In this document: piece after piece, positions 45,125 through 53,146 of the stretch
Layout of the letters: the number at the start of each line of letters is the position of its first letter
How positions within the stretch are numbered: the stretch's first letter is position 1
Assembly: GCA_937900425.1 (NCBI GenBank)
Contig: CALCDT010000381.1
Location: 1-53,146 of the forward strand
Length of the DNA: 53,146 bases
Origin: an uncultured Alphaproteobacteria bacterium
GTDB taxonomy: Bacteria; Pseudomonadota; Alphaproteobacteria; Rhizobiales; Pleomorphomonadaceae
Direction: 5' to 3'
Translations under genes and position numbers: made by a program
The notes under the pieces: generated by a model
The model's input: only the letters and a program-made list of their open reading frames with translations
Databases searched by the model: none
What the model was told of the DNA's origin: nothing

Positions 45125-46399
45125 ATGCCGAGTACCACCGGGCTTCTGCGCCGCGCCGCCGCCGCCGTTCTCGCCGCTGCGCTCGCCTCGTCCCCGGCGC
45201 TGGCGGCGGCGGAAGCGACCTCGACGGACGTCAAGGAAACGGCGGCCCGGCCGGCTCCGCCGCGGGCCAGCGGCGCACGGGTCATCGGCGATGCCGACCG
45301 CACCCGCTTCGTCATGGATCTTTCGACCGGCGTCGACGTCTCCGCCTTCGCTCTCGCCGATCCATATCGTGTCGTCGTCGATCTGCCCGAGGTGGCCTTC
45401 GACCTGCCGGCCGGTGTCGGCGCGGCGGGCAGGGGCCTCGTCAAGGGTTTCCGCTACGGCCTGATCGGTCGCGGCAAGTCGCGCATCGTCATCGACGCCG
45501 GCGGTCCGGTGCTGATCGACAAGGCCTTCGTGCTGCCTCCGGTCGAGGGGCAGCCGGCCCGTCTCGTCGTCGACCTGCTCGGCGCGACGCCGGCGAGCTT
45601 CGCGGCCGAGCAGGCCCGCACCGCGGTCGCCCGCCGGTCGATGGCGGAGATCTCGGTGTCGAAATCCGACCGGTTGCCGTCGGGCCTCGCCCGGGCCGAC
45701 CGGGCCCGCCCGCTGGTGGTGATCGACCCCGGCCACGGCGGCATCGACCCCGGCACGGTGGCCGGCAACGGCGTGCGCGAGAAGGACGTCGTGCTCGCCT
45801 TCGCGGCGGAACTGAAGAAGAAACTCGAGGCCGGCGGCCGGGTCGATGTGATCATGACCCGTGGCGACGACACCTTCGTCAGCCTCGGCGACCGCGTCCG
45901 AATCGCCCACGAGCACGAGGCCGACCTTTTCATCTCGGTCCACGCCGACGCGACCCCGGAGGATTTCGTACGCGGAGCGACCGTCTACACGCTCTCCGAC
46001 AAGGCGTCCGACCGCCAGGCCGCCGCACTCGCCGCCAAGGAGAACGCTTCCGACGTCATCGCCGGGCTCGATCTCAGCGTCGAGACCAACGAGGTCAGCG
46101 ACATCCTGATCGACCTCGCCCGCCGCGAGACCCGCAATTTCTCGCTGGTCTTCGCCCGCGACCTCGTCACCAGCCTCGCGACCTCGACCCGGATGATCCG
46201 CAATCCGCATCGCGCCGCCGGCTTCCAGGTGCTGAAGGCGCCGGACGTGCCCTCGGTGCTGGTCGAACTCGGCTATCTCTCCAACGCCCAGGACGAGAGC
46301 CTGCTGACGTCGGCGGAATGGCGCACGCGAGTCGCCGACAGCTTCGCCGATTCCATCACCCGCTACTTCGGCCAGCGCCTCGCCGCCGCCGCCGACTGA
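45125..46399 (+). CDS. amiC: N-acetylmuramoyl-L-alanine amidase with AMIN domain
   Basis: This 424-residue secreted amidase has a signal peptide (residues 1–28, cleavage near ALAAA), an AMIN domain (about 50–165) for septal localisation, and an Amidase_3 domain. The zinc ligands are His204 (DPGHGG), Glu219 and His273 (SVHADA), with the catalytic Glu381 (VELGYLSN). It splits cell-wall peptides from glycan at division. It precedes mrcA on the same strand, an order usual in Rhizobiales. Confidence 0.94.
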   Translation: MPSTTGLLRRAAAAVLAAALASSPALAAAEATSTDVKETAARPAPPRASGARVIGDADRTRFVMDLSTGVDVSAFALADPYRVVVDLPEVAFDLPAGVGAAGRGLVKGFRYGLIGRGKSRIVIDAGGPVLIDKAFVLPPVEGQPARLVVDLLGATPASFAAEQARTAVARRSMAEISVSKSDRLPSGLARADRARPLVVIDPGHGGIDPGTVAGNGVREKDVVLAFAAELKKKLEAGGRVDVIMTRGDDTFVSLGDRVRIAHEHEADLFISVHADATPEDFVRGATVYTLSDKASDRQAAALAAKENASDVIAGLDLSVETNEVSDILIDLARRETRNFSLVFARDLVTSLATSTRMIRNPHRAAGFQVLKAPDVPSVLVELGYLSNAQDESLLTSAEWRTRVADSFADSITRYFGQRLAAAAD

Positions 46400-46656
46400 G
46401 GGGCCGCCCGAAGAGCGACGTCGACATCGCGCCGGAAACCCGGGCGGAGGCGACATTCCCCGGGTCGTTGTGGCATAATCGCAACGGCGGAATCGCAGCT
46501 TCGCCACAAAAGGCGACGACAACACTCCCCGGTGATGGCGGCGCTACCGGCGCGGCCGGAATTGTGGCATCGAGCCACCGACCGGATCGCGAGGCGACGC
46601 GGCCGGCGAAACGGGGCGCGCGACGTCCCGGGCGGTGCGAGAAAAGAAAGCGGACC

Positions 46657-49134
46657 ATGATCTTCGTTCGGTTCTTCGGCTGGGTCTTCGCGATCGGCGC
46701 CTTCCTGTCCCTGATCGCGGCGGGCGCCGTCGGCCTCTATCTCAAGAAGGAGATGAGCGACCTTCCCGACATCGCGCGGCTGCAGAACTACGAGCCGCCG
46801 GTGATGACGCGCGTCCACGCTTCCGACGGCCAGCTCGTGGCCGAATACGCCCACGAGAAGCGGCTGTTCCTGCCGATCCAGCTCATCCCGGAAAAGGTGA
46901 AGACCGCGTTCCTGTCGGCAGAAGACAAGGATTTCTACCGTCATCCGGGCATCGACGTCTATTCGATCGGCGCCGCCATGGTGCGCAACGTCGAGAATTT
47001 CATGAGTGGCCGCCGCCTCGTCGGCGCCTCGACCATCACCCAGCAGGTTGCCAAGAACTTCCTGCTCACCAACGAGCGTTCGGTCGACCGCAAGGTCCGC
47101 GAGATGCTGCTGTCGCTGCGCATGGAGCAGGCCTACACCAAGGACCAGATCCTCGAACTCTATCTCAACGAGATCTACCTCGGCTTCGGCTCCTACGGCG
47201 TCGCCGCCGCATCGCTGCTCTATTTCGACAAGCCGGTCGGCGATCTCGACCTGCCGGAAGTCGCCTTCCTCGCCGCGCTGCCGAAGGCGCCGTCGAACTA
47301 CAATCCCTATCGCAACTACGACGCCGCGCTGAGCCGCCGCAACTGGGTGATCGACCAGATCGTCGCCAACGGCTACGCCACCGCCGAAGAGGGCGAGGAC
47401 GCCAAGGCGTCGCCGATCAAGGTCACCCGCCGCGAACTCGAAACCCAGGTTTTCGCCTCGGAGTATTTCGTCGAGGAGGTCCGCCGCGTCCTGATCAACC
47501 GCTACGGCGAGAAGGGGCTCTACGAAGGCGGTCTCAGCGTGCGCACCACGCTCGATCCGAAGCTCCAGGTGATGGCGCGGGAATCGCTGCAGAAGGCGCT
47601 GCTGAAGTTCGACGAGGCCCGCGGCTGGCGCGGCGCGGTCACGACGATCGACCCCTCGGGCGACTGGGGCAAGGCGTTGGCGGAGGTTCCGGCCCTGTCG
47701 GACGTGCCGGAATGGCAGCTCGCCGTCGTGCTTTCCGAAAGCGCCGACAGCGCCGTGATCGGCCTGCAGCCCGGCAAGACGCCGACCGGCGAGGTCGCCG
47801 CCGAGCGCAGCCGCGGCGTGATCTCGCTCGAGCAGATGCGCTGGGCCCGCCCGGCCACCGGCGCCAACCGCGGGCGCAAGGTCGCCCGTCCCTCCGACGT
47901 CCTCGCGGTCGGCGACGTCGTCTTCGTCGAGCGCACCGGCTCGACGGAAGACGGCTCGGGCACCTACCGGCTGCGTCAGGTTCCCCGTGTCGGCGGCGCG
48001 CTGGTGGCGATGGATCCGATCACCGGGCGCGTCAAGGCGCTGGTCGGCGGCTTCTCCTACGCCCAGAGCGAGTTCAACCGCGCGACCCAGGCCTGGCGCC
48101 AGCCCGGCTCCTCGTTCAAACCCTTCGTCTATGCCGCCGCCCTCGACAACGGCTACACCCCGTCGTCGGTGGTGATGGATGCGCCGTTCGAGATCAACCA
48201 GGGCGGCTCGCTCGGCATGTGGAAGCCGAAGAACTACGGCGGCAAGTTCCTCGGGCCGTCGACGCTGCGCACCGGCATCGAACGCTCGCGCAACGTCATG
48301 ACCGTGCGCCTCGCCGAGGACATGGGCATGCCGCTCGTCGCCGAATACGCCCGCCGCTTCGGCATCTACGACAACATGCTGCCGGTGCTGTCGATGTCGC
48401 TCGGCGCCGGCGAGACCACCGTCCTGCGCATGACCAACGCCTATTCGATCATCGCCAACGGCGGCCGCCGGGTCGAGGCGACGCTGATCGACCGCATCCA
48501 GGACCGCTACGGCAAGACCATCTACAAGCACGACCAGCGCATCTGCGAGGGTTGCCAGGCGAGCGAGTGGCAGGGCCAGGACGAGCCGGTCCTCGTCGAC
48601 GAGCGCGAGCAGGTGCTCGATCCGATGACCGCCTACCAGATCACCTCGATGATGGAGGGTGTCGTGCAGCGCGGCACCGCGACGGTCGTCAAGAAGCTCG
48701 GCCGTCCGGTCGCCGGCAAGACCGGCACCACCAACGACGAGAAGGACGCCTGGTTCATCGGCTTCACGCCGGATCTCACGGTCGGCGTCTTCATCGGCTA
48801 CGACCAGCCGCGGGCGATGGGTCAGGGCGCCACCGGCGGCACGCTGGCGGCCCCGGTGTTCCTCGACTTCATGAGCCAGGCGCTGGCCGGGGAGCCTCCG
48901 GTCGAATTCCGCGTGCCCGAGGGCCTCACCCTGGTGCCGATCGACCGCAAGACCGGTCTGCGGTCCGGCGGCTCCGGCCCGGACGTGATCCTCGAGGCCT
49001 TCAAGCCCGGCACGGCGCCGCCCGACCACATGGAAGTGATCGGCGACGGCGGCTGGGGCGAGGCGGTGGCGCCTTCGCGGGTCAACCGCGAGGCCGAGCG
49101 GGCGGCCATCACCGGCACGGGCGGGCTCTACTGA
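46657..49134 (+). CDS. mrcA: Penicillin-binding protein 1A
   Basis: This 825-residue bifunctional enzyme polymerises and cross-links peptidoglycan. It has an N-terminal anchor (about 5–30), a GT51 transglycosylase domain with Glu89 (SAEDKDFYRHPG), an OB-like insertion, and the transpeptidase motifs SxxK (Ser485–Lys488, PGSSFKPF), SRN (GIERSRNV) and KTG (Lys688, GKTGTTND). The 257-base gap after amiC holds a possible CATAAT −10 box at 46474–46479. In related genomes prfB usually follows; here scpA starts 31 bases after the stop. Confidence 0.96.
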   Translation: MIFVRFFGWVFAIGAFLSLIAAGAVGLYLKKEMSDLPDIARLQNYEPPVMTRVHASDGQLVAEYAHEKRLFLPIQLIPEKVKTAFLSAEDKDFYRHPGIDVYSIGAAMVRNVENFMSGRRLVGASTITQQVAKNFLLTNERSVDRKVREMLLSLRMEQAYTKDQILELYLNEIYLGFGSYGVAAASLLYFDKPVGDLDLPEVAFLAALPKAPSNYNPYRNYDAALSRRNWVIDQIVANGYATAEEGEDAKASPIKVTRRELETQVFASEYFVEEVRRVLINRYGEKGLYEGGLSVRTTLDPKLQVMARESLQKALLKFDEARGWRGAVTTIDPSGDWGKALAEVPALSDVPEWQLAVVLSESADSAVIGLQPGKTPTGEVAAERSRGVISLEQMRWARPATGANRGRKVARPSDVLAVGDVVFVERTGSTEDGSGTYRLRQVPRVGGALVAMDPITGRVKALVGGFSYAQSEFNRATQAWRQPGSSFKPFVYAAALDNGYTPSSVVMDAPFEINQGGSLGMWKPKNYGGKFLGPSTLRTGIERSRNVMTVRLAEDMGMPLVAEYARRFGIYDNMLPVLSMSLGAGETTVLRMTNAYSIIANGGRRVEATLIDRIQDRYGKTIYKHDQRICEGCQASEWQGQDEPVLVDEREQVLDPMTAYQITSMMEGVVQRGTATVVKKLGRPVAGKTGTTNDEKDAWFIGFTPDLTVGVFIGYDQPRAMGQGATGGTLAAPVFLDFMSQALAGEPPVEFRVPEGLTLVPIDRKTGLRSGGSGPDVILEAFKPGTAPPDHMEVIGDGGWGEAVAPSRVNREAERAAITGTGGLY

Positions 49135-49165
49135 GCCCCTCCGCCTCGACGGAACGGGCGAGGGC

Positions 49166-49990
49166 ATGAGCACGGGCGACATCCCATTCGAGGAAGACGA
49201 GGCGCGGGCGGCTCCGGACGGGGCCGCCTTCGTCGTCGATGTCGACGGCTTCGAGGGGCCGCTCGACCTGCTGCTCGCCCTGGCGCGAACCCAGAAGGTC
49301 GACCTCACGAAGATCTCGATCCTCGCCCTCGTCGAGCAGTACACCGCCTTCGTCGAGGAGGCCCGCAGGGTGCGCCTCGAACTCGCCGCCGACTATCTCG
49401 TGATGGCGGCGTGGCTGGCCTATCTCAAGTCGAGGCTGCTGCTGCCGCCGGAGCCGAAAAGCTCCGACGAGCCCAGCGGCGAGGAGATGGCGGCGCTGCT
49501 GGCGCTGCGGCTGAAGCGGCTCGAGGCGATGCGCGAGGCCGGTGCCCGGCTGATGACCCGCTCCCGCCTCGGCCGCGACGTCTTCGCCCGGGGCGCGCCG
49601 GAGCCGGTCGCAGTCACCTCGCGGACGCGTTGGCAGGCGAGCCTCTACGATCTCCTGACGGCCTACGCCACCCAGCGCCAGCGCCAGATGGTGACCGAGG
49701 TCCACGTCGCCCGGCGCAAGGTGTGGTCGCTCGCCGACGCCCGCTTCCTGCTGACCCGGATGATCGGCGACCTCGCCGACTGGGTGCCGGTCGAGACGCT
49801 GCTGGCGCCATTTCTCGCCAGCCCCGAGATGCGGGCGAGCGTGCGCGCGTCGGCCTTCACCGCGAGCCTCGAACTCGCCCGCGAGGGTCACCTCGACCTT
49901 CGCCAGTCCGAAGCCTTCGCGCCGATCTATCTGAGGGCGCGGCCGGCGACGCCGGACGTCCGCCCGCCCGAGGACGGGGACGGCCGATGA
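49166..49990 (+). CDS. scpA: Segregation and condensation protein A
   Basis: This 274-residue kleisin has the signature VDGFEGPLDLLLALARTQKVDLTKISILALVEQY and the following LELAADYLVMAAWLAYLKSRLLLP. It bridges SMC heads in chromosome condensation. It overlaps scpB by 4 bases (ATGA), so the two are translationally coupled. nagZ, which often precedes scpA in Rhizobiales, is absent here. Confidence 0.95.
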   Translation: MSTGDIPFEEDEARAAPDGAAFVVDVDGFEGPLDLLLALARTQKVDLTKISILALVEQYTAFVEEARRVRLELAADYLVMAAWLAYLKSRLLLPPEPKSSDEPSGEEMAALLALRLKRLEAMREAGARLMTRSRLGRDVFARGAPEPVAVTSRTRWQASLYDLLTAYATQRQRQMVTEVHVARRKVWSLADARFLLTRMIGDLADWVPVETLLAPFLASPEMRASVRASAFTASLELAREGHLDLRQSEAFAPIYLRARPATPDVRPPEDGDGR

Positions 49991-50685
49991 GCGGACGGAT
50001 CACCGAACTTTCCGGCCCCGCCGCCCGCGGACGGCGCGAGGCGCTGCGCATCGCCGAGGCGATGCTGTTCGCCTCGGCGACCCCGCTCGGTGCCGCCGAT
50101 CTCGCCGCCCGCCTGCCCGAGGGCACCGACGTCGGCGCCGTGATCCGCGACCTGCAGGGCGCCTACGCCGGTCGCGGCGTCAACCTCGTCGCCGTCGCCG
50201 GGGGGTGGATGTTCCGGACGGCGGACGATCTTTCCTGGCTGCTCCAGCGCGAGGCCGAGCAGACCCGCAAGCTGTCGCGCGCAGCCCTCGAGACCCTTTC
50301 GATCATCGCCTATCACCAGCCGGTCACCCGCGCCGAGATCGAGGAGGTCCGCGGCGTTTCGATCTCGAAGGGCTCGCTCGACCTCTTGATGGAGATCGGC
50401 TGGATCCGCATGCGCGGCCGGCGCAAGACCCCCGGCCGCCCGGTCACTTACGGCACCACCGCCGAGTTCCTCGCCCATTTCGGCCTCGACACCGTCTCCG
50501 ACCTGCCGGGCCTCGAGGAATTGCGCGGCGCCGGCCTGCTCGAGGGTCACATTCCGCCCGGCTTCAAGATCCCCGCCCCGAGCGATGCAGAGGGACTCAC
50601 CGACGAGGAGGACCCGCTCGGCGACGAGCCGGTCGGGGAGGACGACGACGGCGCCGCCGGCGAGGGGGACGCGGATCGCGATTGA
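49987..50685 (+). CDS. scpB: Segregation and condensation protein B
   Basis: This 232-residue partner of ScpA has the two winged-helix regions of the family: RIAEAMLFASATPLGAADLAARLP and the conserved SRAALETLSIIAYHQPVTRAEIEEVRGV, followed by GRPVTYGTT. The last 40 residues are acidic. The stop lies only 6 bases from the stop of the convergent antitoxin gene. Confidence 0.95.
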   Translation: MSGRITELSGPAARGRREALRIAEAMLFASATPLGAADLAARLPEGTDVGAVIRDLQGAYAGRGVNLVAVAGGWMFRTADDLSWLLQREAEQTRKLSRAALETLSIIAYHQPVTRAEIEEVRGVSISKGSLDLLMEIGWIRMRGRRKTPGRPVTYGTTAEFLAHFGLDTVSDLPGLEELRGAGLLEGHIPPGFKIPAPSDAEGLTDEEDPLGDEPVGEDDDGAAGEGDADRD

Positions 50686-50691
50686 TCCGCG

Positions 50692-50997
50692 TCAGGTCGT
50701 CTCCCGCTCGGCGTCCCGGGGCTCGGCCGTGAGGGCGATGCCGAGCGCCTTCATGACGGCGATCGTGGTCTTGAGGGTCGGGTTTCCGGTGCCGCTGAAC
50801 GAGCGATAGAGCTGCTCCCGTGACAGGCCGGTTTCGCGGGCGATCTGCGTCATTCCTCTCGCTCTGGCGACGACGCCGAGTGCGTGGGCGATGTAGCCGG
50901 CGTCTTCCGAGGCGAAGGCTTCGCTCATGAAGGCGGCGATGGCCTCGTCGCTTCCGAGGGCTTCCGAAGGGTCGAAGGGGGTCAATGCCTGGGTCAT
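50692..50997 (-). CDS. Addiction-module antidote protein (HTH antitoxin, HI1420-like)
   Basis: This 101-residue protein has an Xre/Cro-type helix-turn-helix in its C-terminal half (GMTQIARETGLSREQLYRSFSGTGNPTL) and the family lead-in IAAFMSEAFASEDAGYIAHALGVVARA. It follows the toxin gene with a 4-base ATGA overlap. As in HigBA-like pairs the toxin comes first and the antitoxin would repress the shared promoter. Confidence 0.9.
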   Translation of the reverse strand: MTQALTPFDPSEALGSDEAIAAFMSEAFASEDAGYIAHALGVVARARGMTQIARETGLSREQLYRSFSGTGNPTLKTTIAVMKALGIALTAEPRDAERETT

Positions 50998-51293
50998 GTC
51001 ACGGTCCAATCGCTCGCCAGCCGCTTCGCCTTCCGAATGTCCGCCTGCTGCGTGCTCTTGTCGCCGCCGCAGAGCAGGACGACGAGGACGTCGCCCCGCC
51101 GCTGAAAGTAGACGCGGTAGCCGGGCCCATGGTGGATGCGAAGCTCGCTGACGCCATCGCCCACCGATTTGACGTCGCCTTCGTGACCGTAGCCGAGCCG
51201 GTCGATCCGGGCGGTGATGACGCCGCGAGCGCGCTCGTCCCGGAGGCCCGTCCACCATTTCCGGAAGGCGTCGGTCTGCAGGATCCGCATCAT
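50994..51293 (-). CDS. Addiction-module killer protein (RelE/ParE superfamily toxin, HI1419-like)
   Basis: This 99-residue basic protein carries the family motifs FRKWWTGLRDERARGVITARIDRL, GDVKSVGDGVSELRIHHGPGYRVYFQRRGD and CGGDKSTQQADIRKAKRLA. Members of the RelE/ParE fold usually cut mRNA on the ribosome; this exact subgroup is less studied. Two adjacent ATGs (51293 and 51290) are possible starts. No ribosome-binding site precedes them, and the promoter's −10 box ends only 5 bases upstream of the first. Confidence 0.9.
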   Translation of the reverse strand: MMRILQTDAFRKWWTGLRDERARGVITARIDRLGYGHEGDVKSVGDGVSELRIHHGPGYRVYFQRRGDVLVVLLCGGDKSTQQADIRKAKRLASDWTVT

Positions 51294-51298
51294 GCCGA

Positions 51299-51327
51299 AT
51301 TGTAGTTTATGGACTACGATAAATCAA
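51299..51327 (-). promoter_or_regulatory. Promoter and operator of the toxin–antitoxin operon
   Basis: On the minus strand TTGATT (51327–51322) and TACAAT (51304–51299) are 17 bases apart. Between and across them lies the inverted repeat GTAGT-N6-ACTAC (51302–51317), a likely antitoxin operator that would block RNA polymerase. Transcription should start at about 51292–51293, on or next to the toxin start codon. Confidence 0.75.
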
Positions 51328-51482
51328 GGGTCCGTCATCGGATCGCCATCCCACGCTCCGCCGCTTGCCAGCATCGCCGCCCGCGCTTAATACCGGGGAA
51401 ATTTTGAGTGTGGCGCTCCGATTTACCTGAGGCGCCGCGTGGCGCCCGGAGGGTGCCGCAATGGGCCGGGAGAGACGAGACG

Positions 51483-52610
51483 GTGACGCAGCAGATCGCG
51501 ACGACGAGCGAGGGGCGGCCGACCCAGCCGCGGCGACGTCCAGTCAGCGCCGGCATGACCATTCCCGCCCGCCTCACCTTCGAGAGCGTCACCCACAGCT
51601 ACGGCGAGGGCCTCTCGGTCAAAGGCGTGTCGCTCGACGTCGCGGCCGGCGAGGTGCTGTGCCTGCTCGGGCGCTCCGGCTGCGGCAAGACCACGCTGCT
51701 GCGCCTCGCCGCCGGTCTCGAACCGGTGCTCGACGGCACGGTGGCGATGGACGGGCGCGTCGTCTCCGGCGCCGGGCGGCACGAGCCGCCGGAACGGCGC
51801 GGCGTCGGCCTGATGTTCCAGGACTACGCGCTGTTTCCGCACATGACGATCCTCGCCAACGTCATGTTCGGCCTCAGGGCGCTGGAGCGGGCCGAGGCGC
51901 GGCGGGCGGCGCTGTCGGCGCTGTCCCGCGTCGGGCTCGAAACCTATGCGGACAGCTACCCGCACGCGCTTTCGGGCGGCGAGCAGCAGCGGGTCGCGCT
52001 CGCCCGCGCGATCGTTCCGCGGCCGTCGGTGCTGCTGATGGACGAGCCCTTCTCGGGCCTCGACAAGCGGCTGCGCGACAGCGTGCGCGACGAGACCCTC
52101 GCCGTGCTGCAGGAAACCGGGGCCACCGCCATCGTCGTCACCCACGACCCGGAGGAGGCGATGCGGATGGCCGACCGCATCGCGCTGATGCGGGCGGGGC
52201 GCATCGTCCAGGTCGGCACCACGGGCGAACTCTACTCGCAACCGGCGTCGCTGTTCGCGGCGCGGTTCTTCTCCGAGCTCAACGAGATCCAGGGCCGCGT
52301 CGTGGCCGGTCGGGTCGAGACGCCGCTCGGCAGCTTCGCGGTCCCCGGCATCGCCGACGGCGCCGAGGTCGACGTCTGCGTCCGCCTGCAGGGCGTCGCC
52401 CCGGCCGCGAAACACGCCGGCGTGCAGGCCCGGGTGCTGCGCCGGCGCTTCATCGGCGAGGTCTGGCTGTTCGAATTCGCCGTCGCCGGCCTCGACGGCC
52501 ACGTCCGCGCCCGGGTCCGCGACGGGGCCGGCTATTCGGTCGGCGAGGACGTCGGCCTCTCGGTCGATCCGCGTGACGTGCTGGTGTTTCCCGCCGCCGA
52601 GGCCGATTGA
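51483..52610 (+). CDS. FbpC-like ABC transporter ATP-binding protein
   Basis: This 375-residue ATPase has Walker A GRSGCGKTT, Q-loop FQDYALFPHM, signature LSGGEQQRVALARA, Walker B VLLMDEPFSGLD and the H-loop VTHDP, then a C-terminal TOBE-like domain. Sequence and length suggest the ferric-iron/putrescine/spermidine importer group. No permease or binding-protein gene is next to it in the window. The GTG at 51483 has GGGAGA 8 bases upstream; an ATG at 51555 starts the family core but lacks a ribosome-binding site. Confidence 0.85.
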   Translation: MTQQIATTSEGRPTQPRRRPVSAGMTIPARLTFESVTHSYGEGLSVKGVSLDVAAGEVLCLLGRSGCGKTTLLRLAAGLEPVLDGTVAMDGRVVSGAGRHEPPERRGVGLMFQDYALFPHMTILANVMFGLRALERAEARRAALSALSRVGLETYADSYPHALSGGEQQRVALARAIVPRPSVLLMDEPFSGLDKRLRDSVRDETLAVLQETGATAIVVTHDPEEAMRMADRIALMRAGRIVQVGTTGELYSQPASLFAARFFSELNEIQGRVVAGRVETPLGSFAVPGIADGAEVDVCVRLQGVAPAAKHAGVQARVLRRRFIGEVWLFEFAVAGLDGHVRARVRDGAGYSVGEDVGLSVDPRDVLVFPAAEAD

Positions 52611-52919
52611 CCCCGAAAGCGGGAGGCGGGGACTGGCGAACCCGCGCCGTGATCACCAGATCTGCGGGACGCGGTCCGGCGCCCCTCGCGAAGGCGAAGG
52701 GCCGGCGGCGATACCGATCGTTGCAATTCAGAGGCTTGGCACCGCATGGCGCCGTGTTGCGGGGTAGGAACCTTTCTGCAATAGTGCCGGCAATTCCGCC
52801 GGAACGGCGGACGGGCATCGTGCCGACGCCGGGCCTCGTAACGACATAACGACCGCGCCGCGCAGCCGTCGACGACGGCATACCCGCAAGGGGTCACGAC
52901 GCGGGGACTGGAGATTGGA
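52611..52919. other. Intergenic region upstream of tatA
   Basis: These 309 bases contain no credible gene. They probably carry the tatA promoter, now that the gene is separated from scpB, but no convincing −35/−10 pair was found. Confidence 0.45.
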
Positions 52920-53141
52920 ATGGGTTCCTTCAGCATCTGGCATTGGCTCATCGTGCTCGCCGTCGTCCTGCTGCTCTTCGGACGCGGCAAGATCCCCGAG
53001 CTGATGGGCGACGTCGCCAAGGGCATCAAGAACTTCAAGAAGGGCATGTCCGACGAATCGGAAGATGCCCGTGCGCTGGAGCGCAAGCCCGGCGAGCCGG
53101 TCGCCGCCGAGAAGGCCACGGACGCCAACCACGCGGGCTGA
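52920..53141 (+). CDS. tatA: Sec-independent protein translocase protein TatA
   Basis: This 73-residue protein has one N-terminal transmembrane helix (IWHWLIVLAVVLLLFG), the FGRGKIPELMGD hinge and an amphipathic helix (GIKNFKKGM), then a charged tail: a standard TatA. It forms the pore of the twin-arginine pathway for folded proteins. tatB and tatC would be expected just beyond the window edge. CTGGAG lies before the ATG. Confidence 0.96.
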   Translation: MGSFSIWHWLIVLAVVLLLFGRGKIPELMGDVAKGIKNFKKGMSDESEDARALERKPGEPVAAEKATDANHAG

Positions 53142-53146
53142 CGCCC

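Noticed and set aside
46363..49344. A 993-codon minus-strand open frame
   Set aside because: It mirrors mrcA, whose transglycosylase and transpeptidase motifs are unmistakable on the plus strand.

Overview
This window is a high-GC stretch from an alphaproteobacterium, most likely of the order Hyphomicrobiales (Rhizobiales). The evidence is gene order: rlpA–dac–tmk–holB–metG–tatD–MBL hydrolase, rne divergent from amiC–mrcA, scpA–scpB near tatA, and psd–pssA are groupings known from that order. A TTAA-N7-TTAA CtrA-type box also lies upstream of rlpA. The family cannot be fixed from the sequence. A malyl-CoA lyase plus malate-CoA ligase (mcl–mtkA–mtkB) module suggests serine-cycle or glyoxylate-linked C1/C2 metabolism.

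Layout. 1–4803: the end of a sugar ABC transporter ATPase, then a UxaA-type dehydratase, an aldo/keto reductase, an amidohydrolase-type lactonase and an SDR. Together these fit non-phosphorylative L-fucose (or related deoxysugar) oxidation. 4918–6562: psd–pssA, phosphatidylethanolamine synthesis. 6971–15011: rlpA, a D,D-carboxypeptidase homologue with all three active-site motifs lost, tmk, holB, metG, tatD and a PhnP-like hydrolase. Three sharply AT-richer tracts interrupt this last block. 15398–23195: cysS, a GFA-family protein, a proline iminopeptidase, a citramalate synthase and a single-chain adenylation–carrier–membrane acyltransferase protein. 23270–29484: LOG (minus), a LysM/Ig-like envelope protein, DUF983–NUDIX–GNAT, a PqiA-like membrane protein (minus) and rpmG. 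29928–34650: a LysR regulator divergent from mcl–mtkA–mtkB. 34820–41224: NnrU, a metal-ligand-less dihydroorotase with pyrB, ruvX, a DUF971 protein, moaA and a UPF0173 hydrolase. 41448–49134: rne (minus) and amiC–mrcA (plus). 49166–53141: scpA–scpB, a RelE-type toxin–antitoxin pair, a lone FbpC-like ABC ATPase and tatA.

Most of the window is housekeeping sequence. The strongest candidate for an undescribed system is the 861-residue protein at 20610–23195. It joins a DltA-like adenylation domain, a phosphopantetheine carrier and a ten-helix acyltransferase-3 domain in one chain, which would activate, carry and export an acyl group. The next most notable items are the catalytically dead DacA homologue beside rlpA, the low-GC mosaic tracts in metG–tatD–MBL, and the toxin–antitoxin module lodged between scpB and tatA. 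No rRNA, tRNA, CRISPR array, insertion sequence or prophage was recognised. Three intergenic inverted-repeat elements are present (about 1.9, 32.2 and 35.5 kb).
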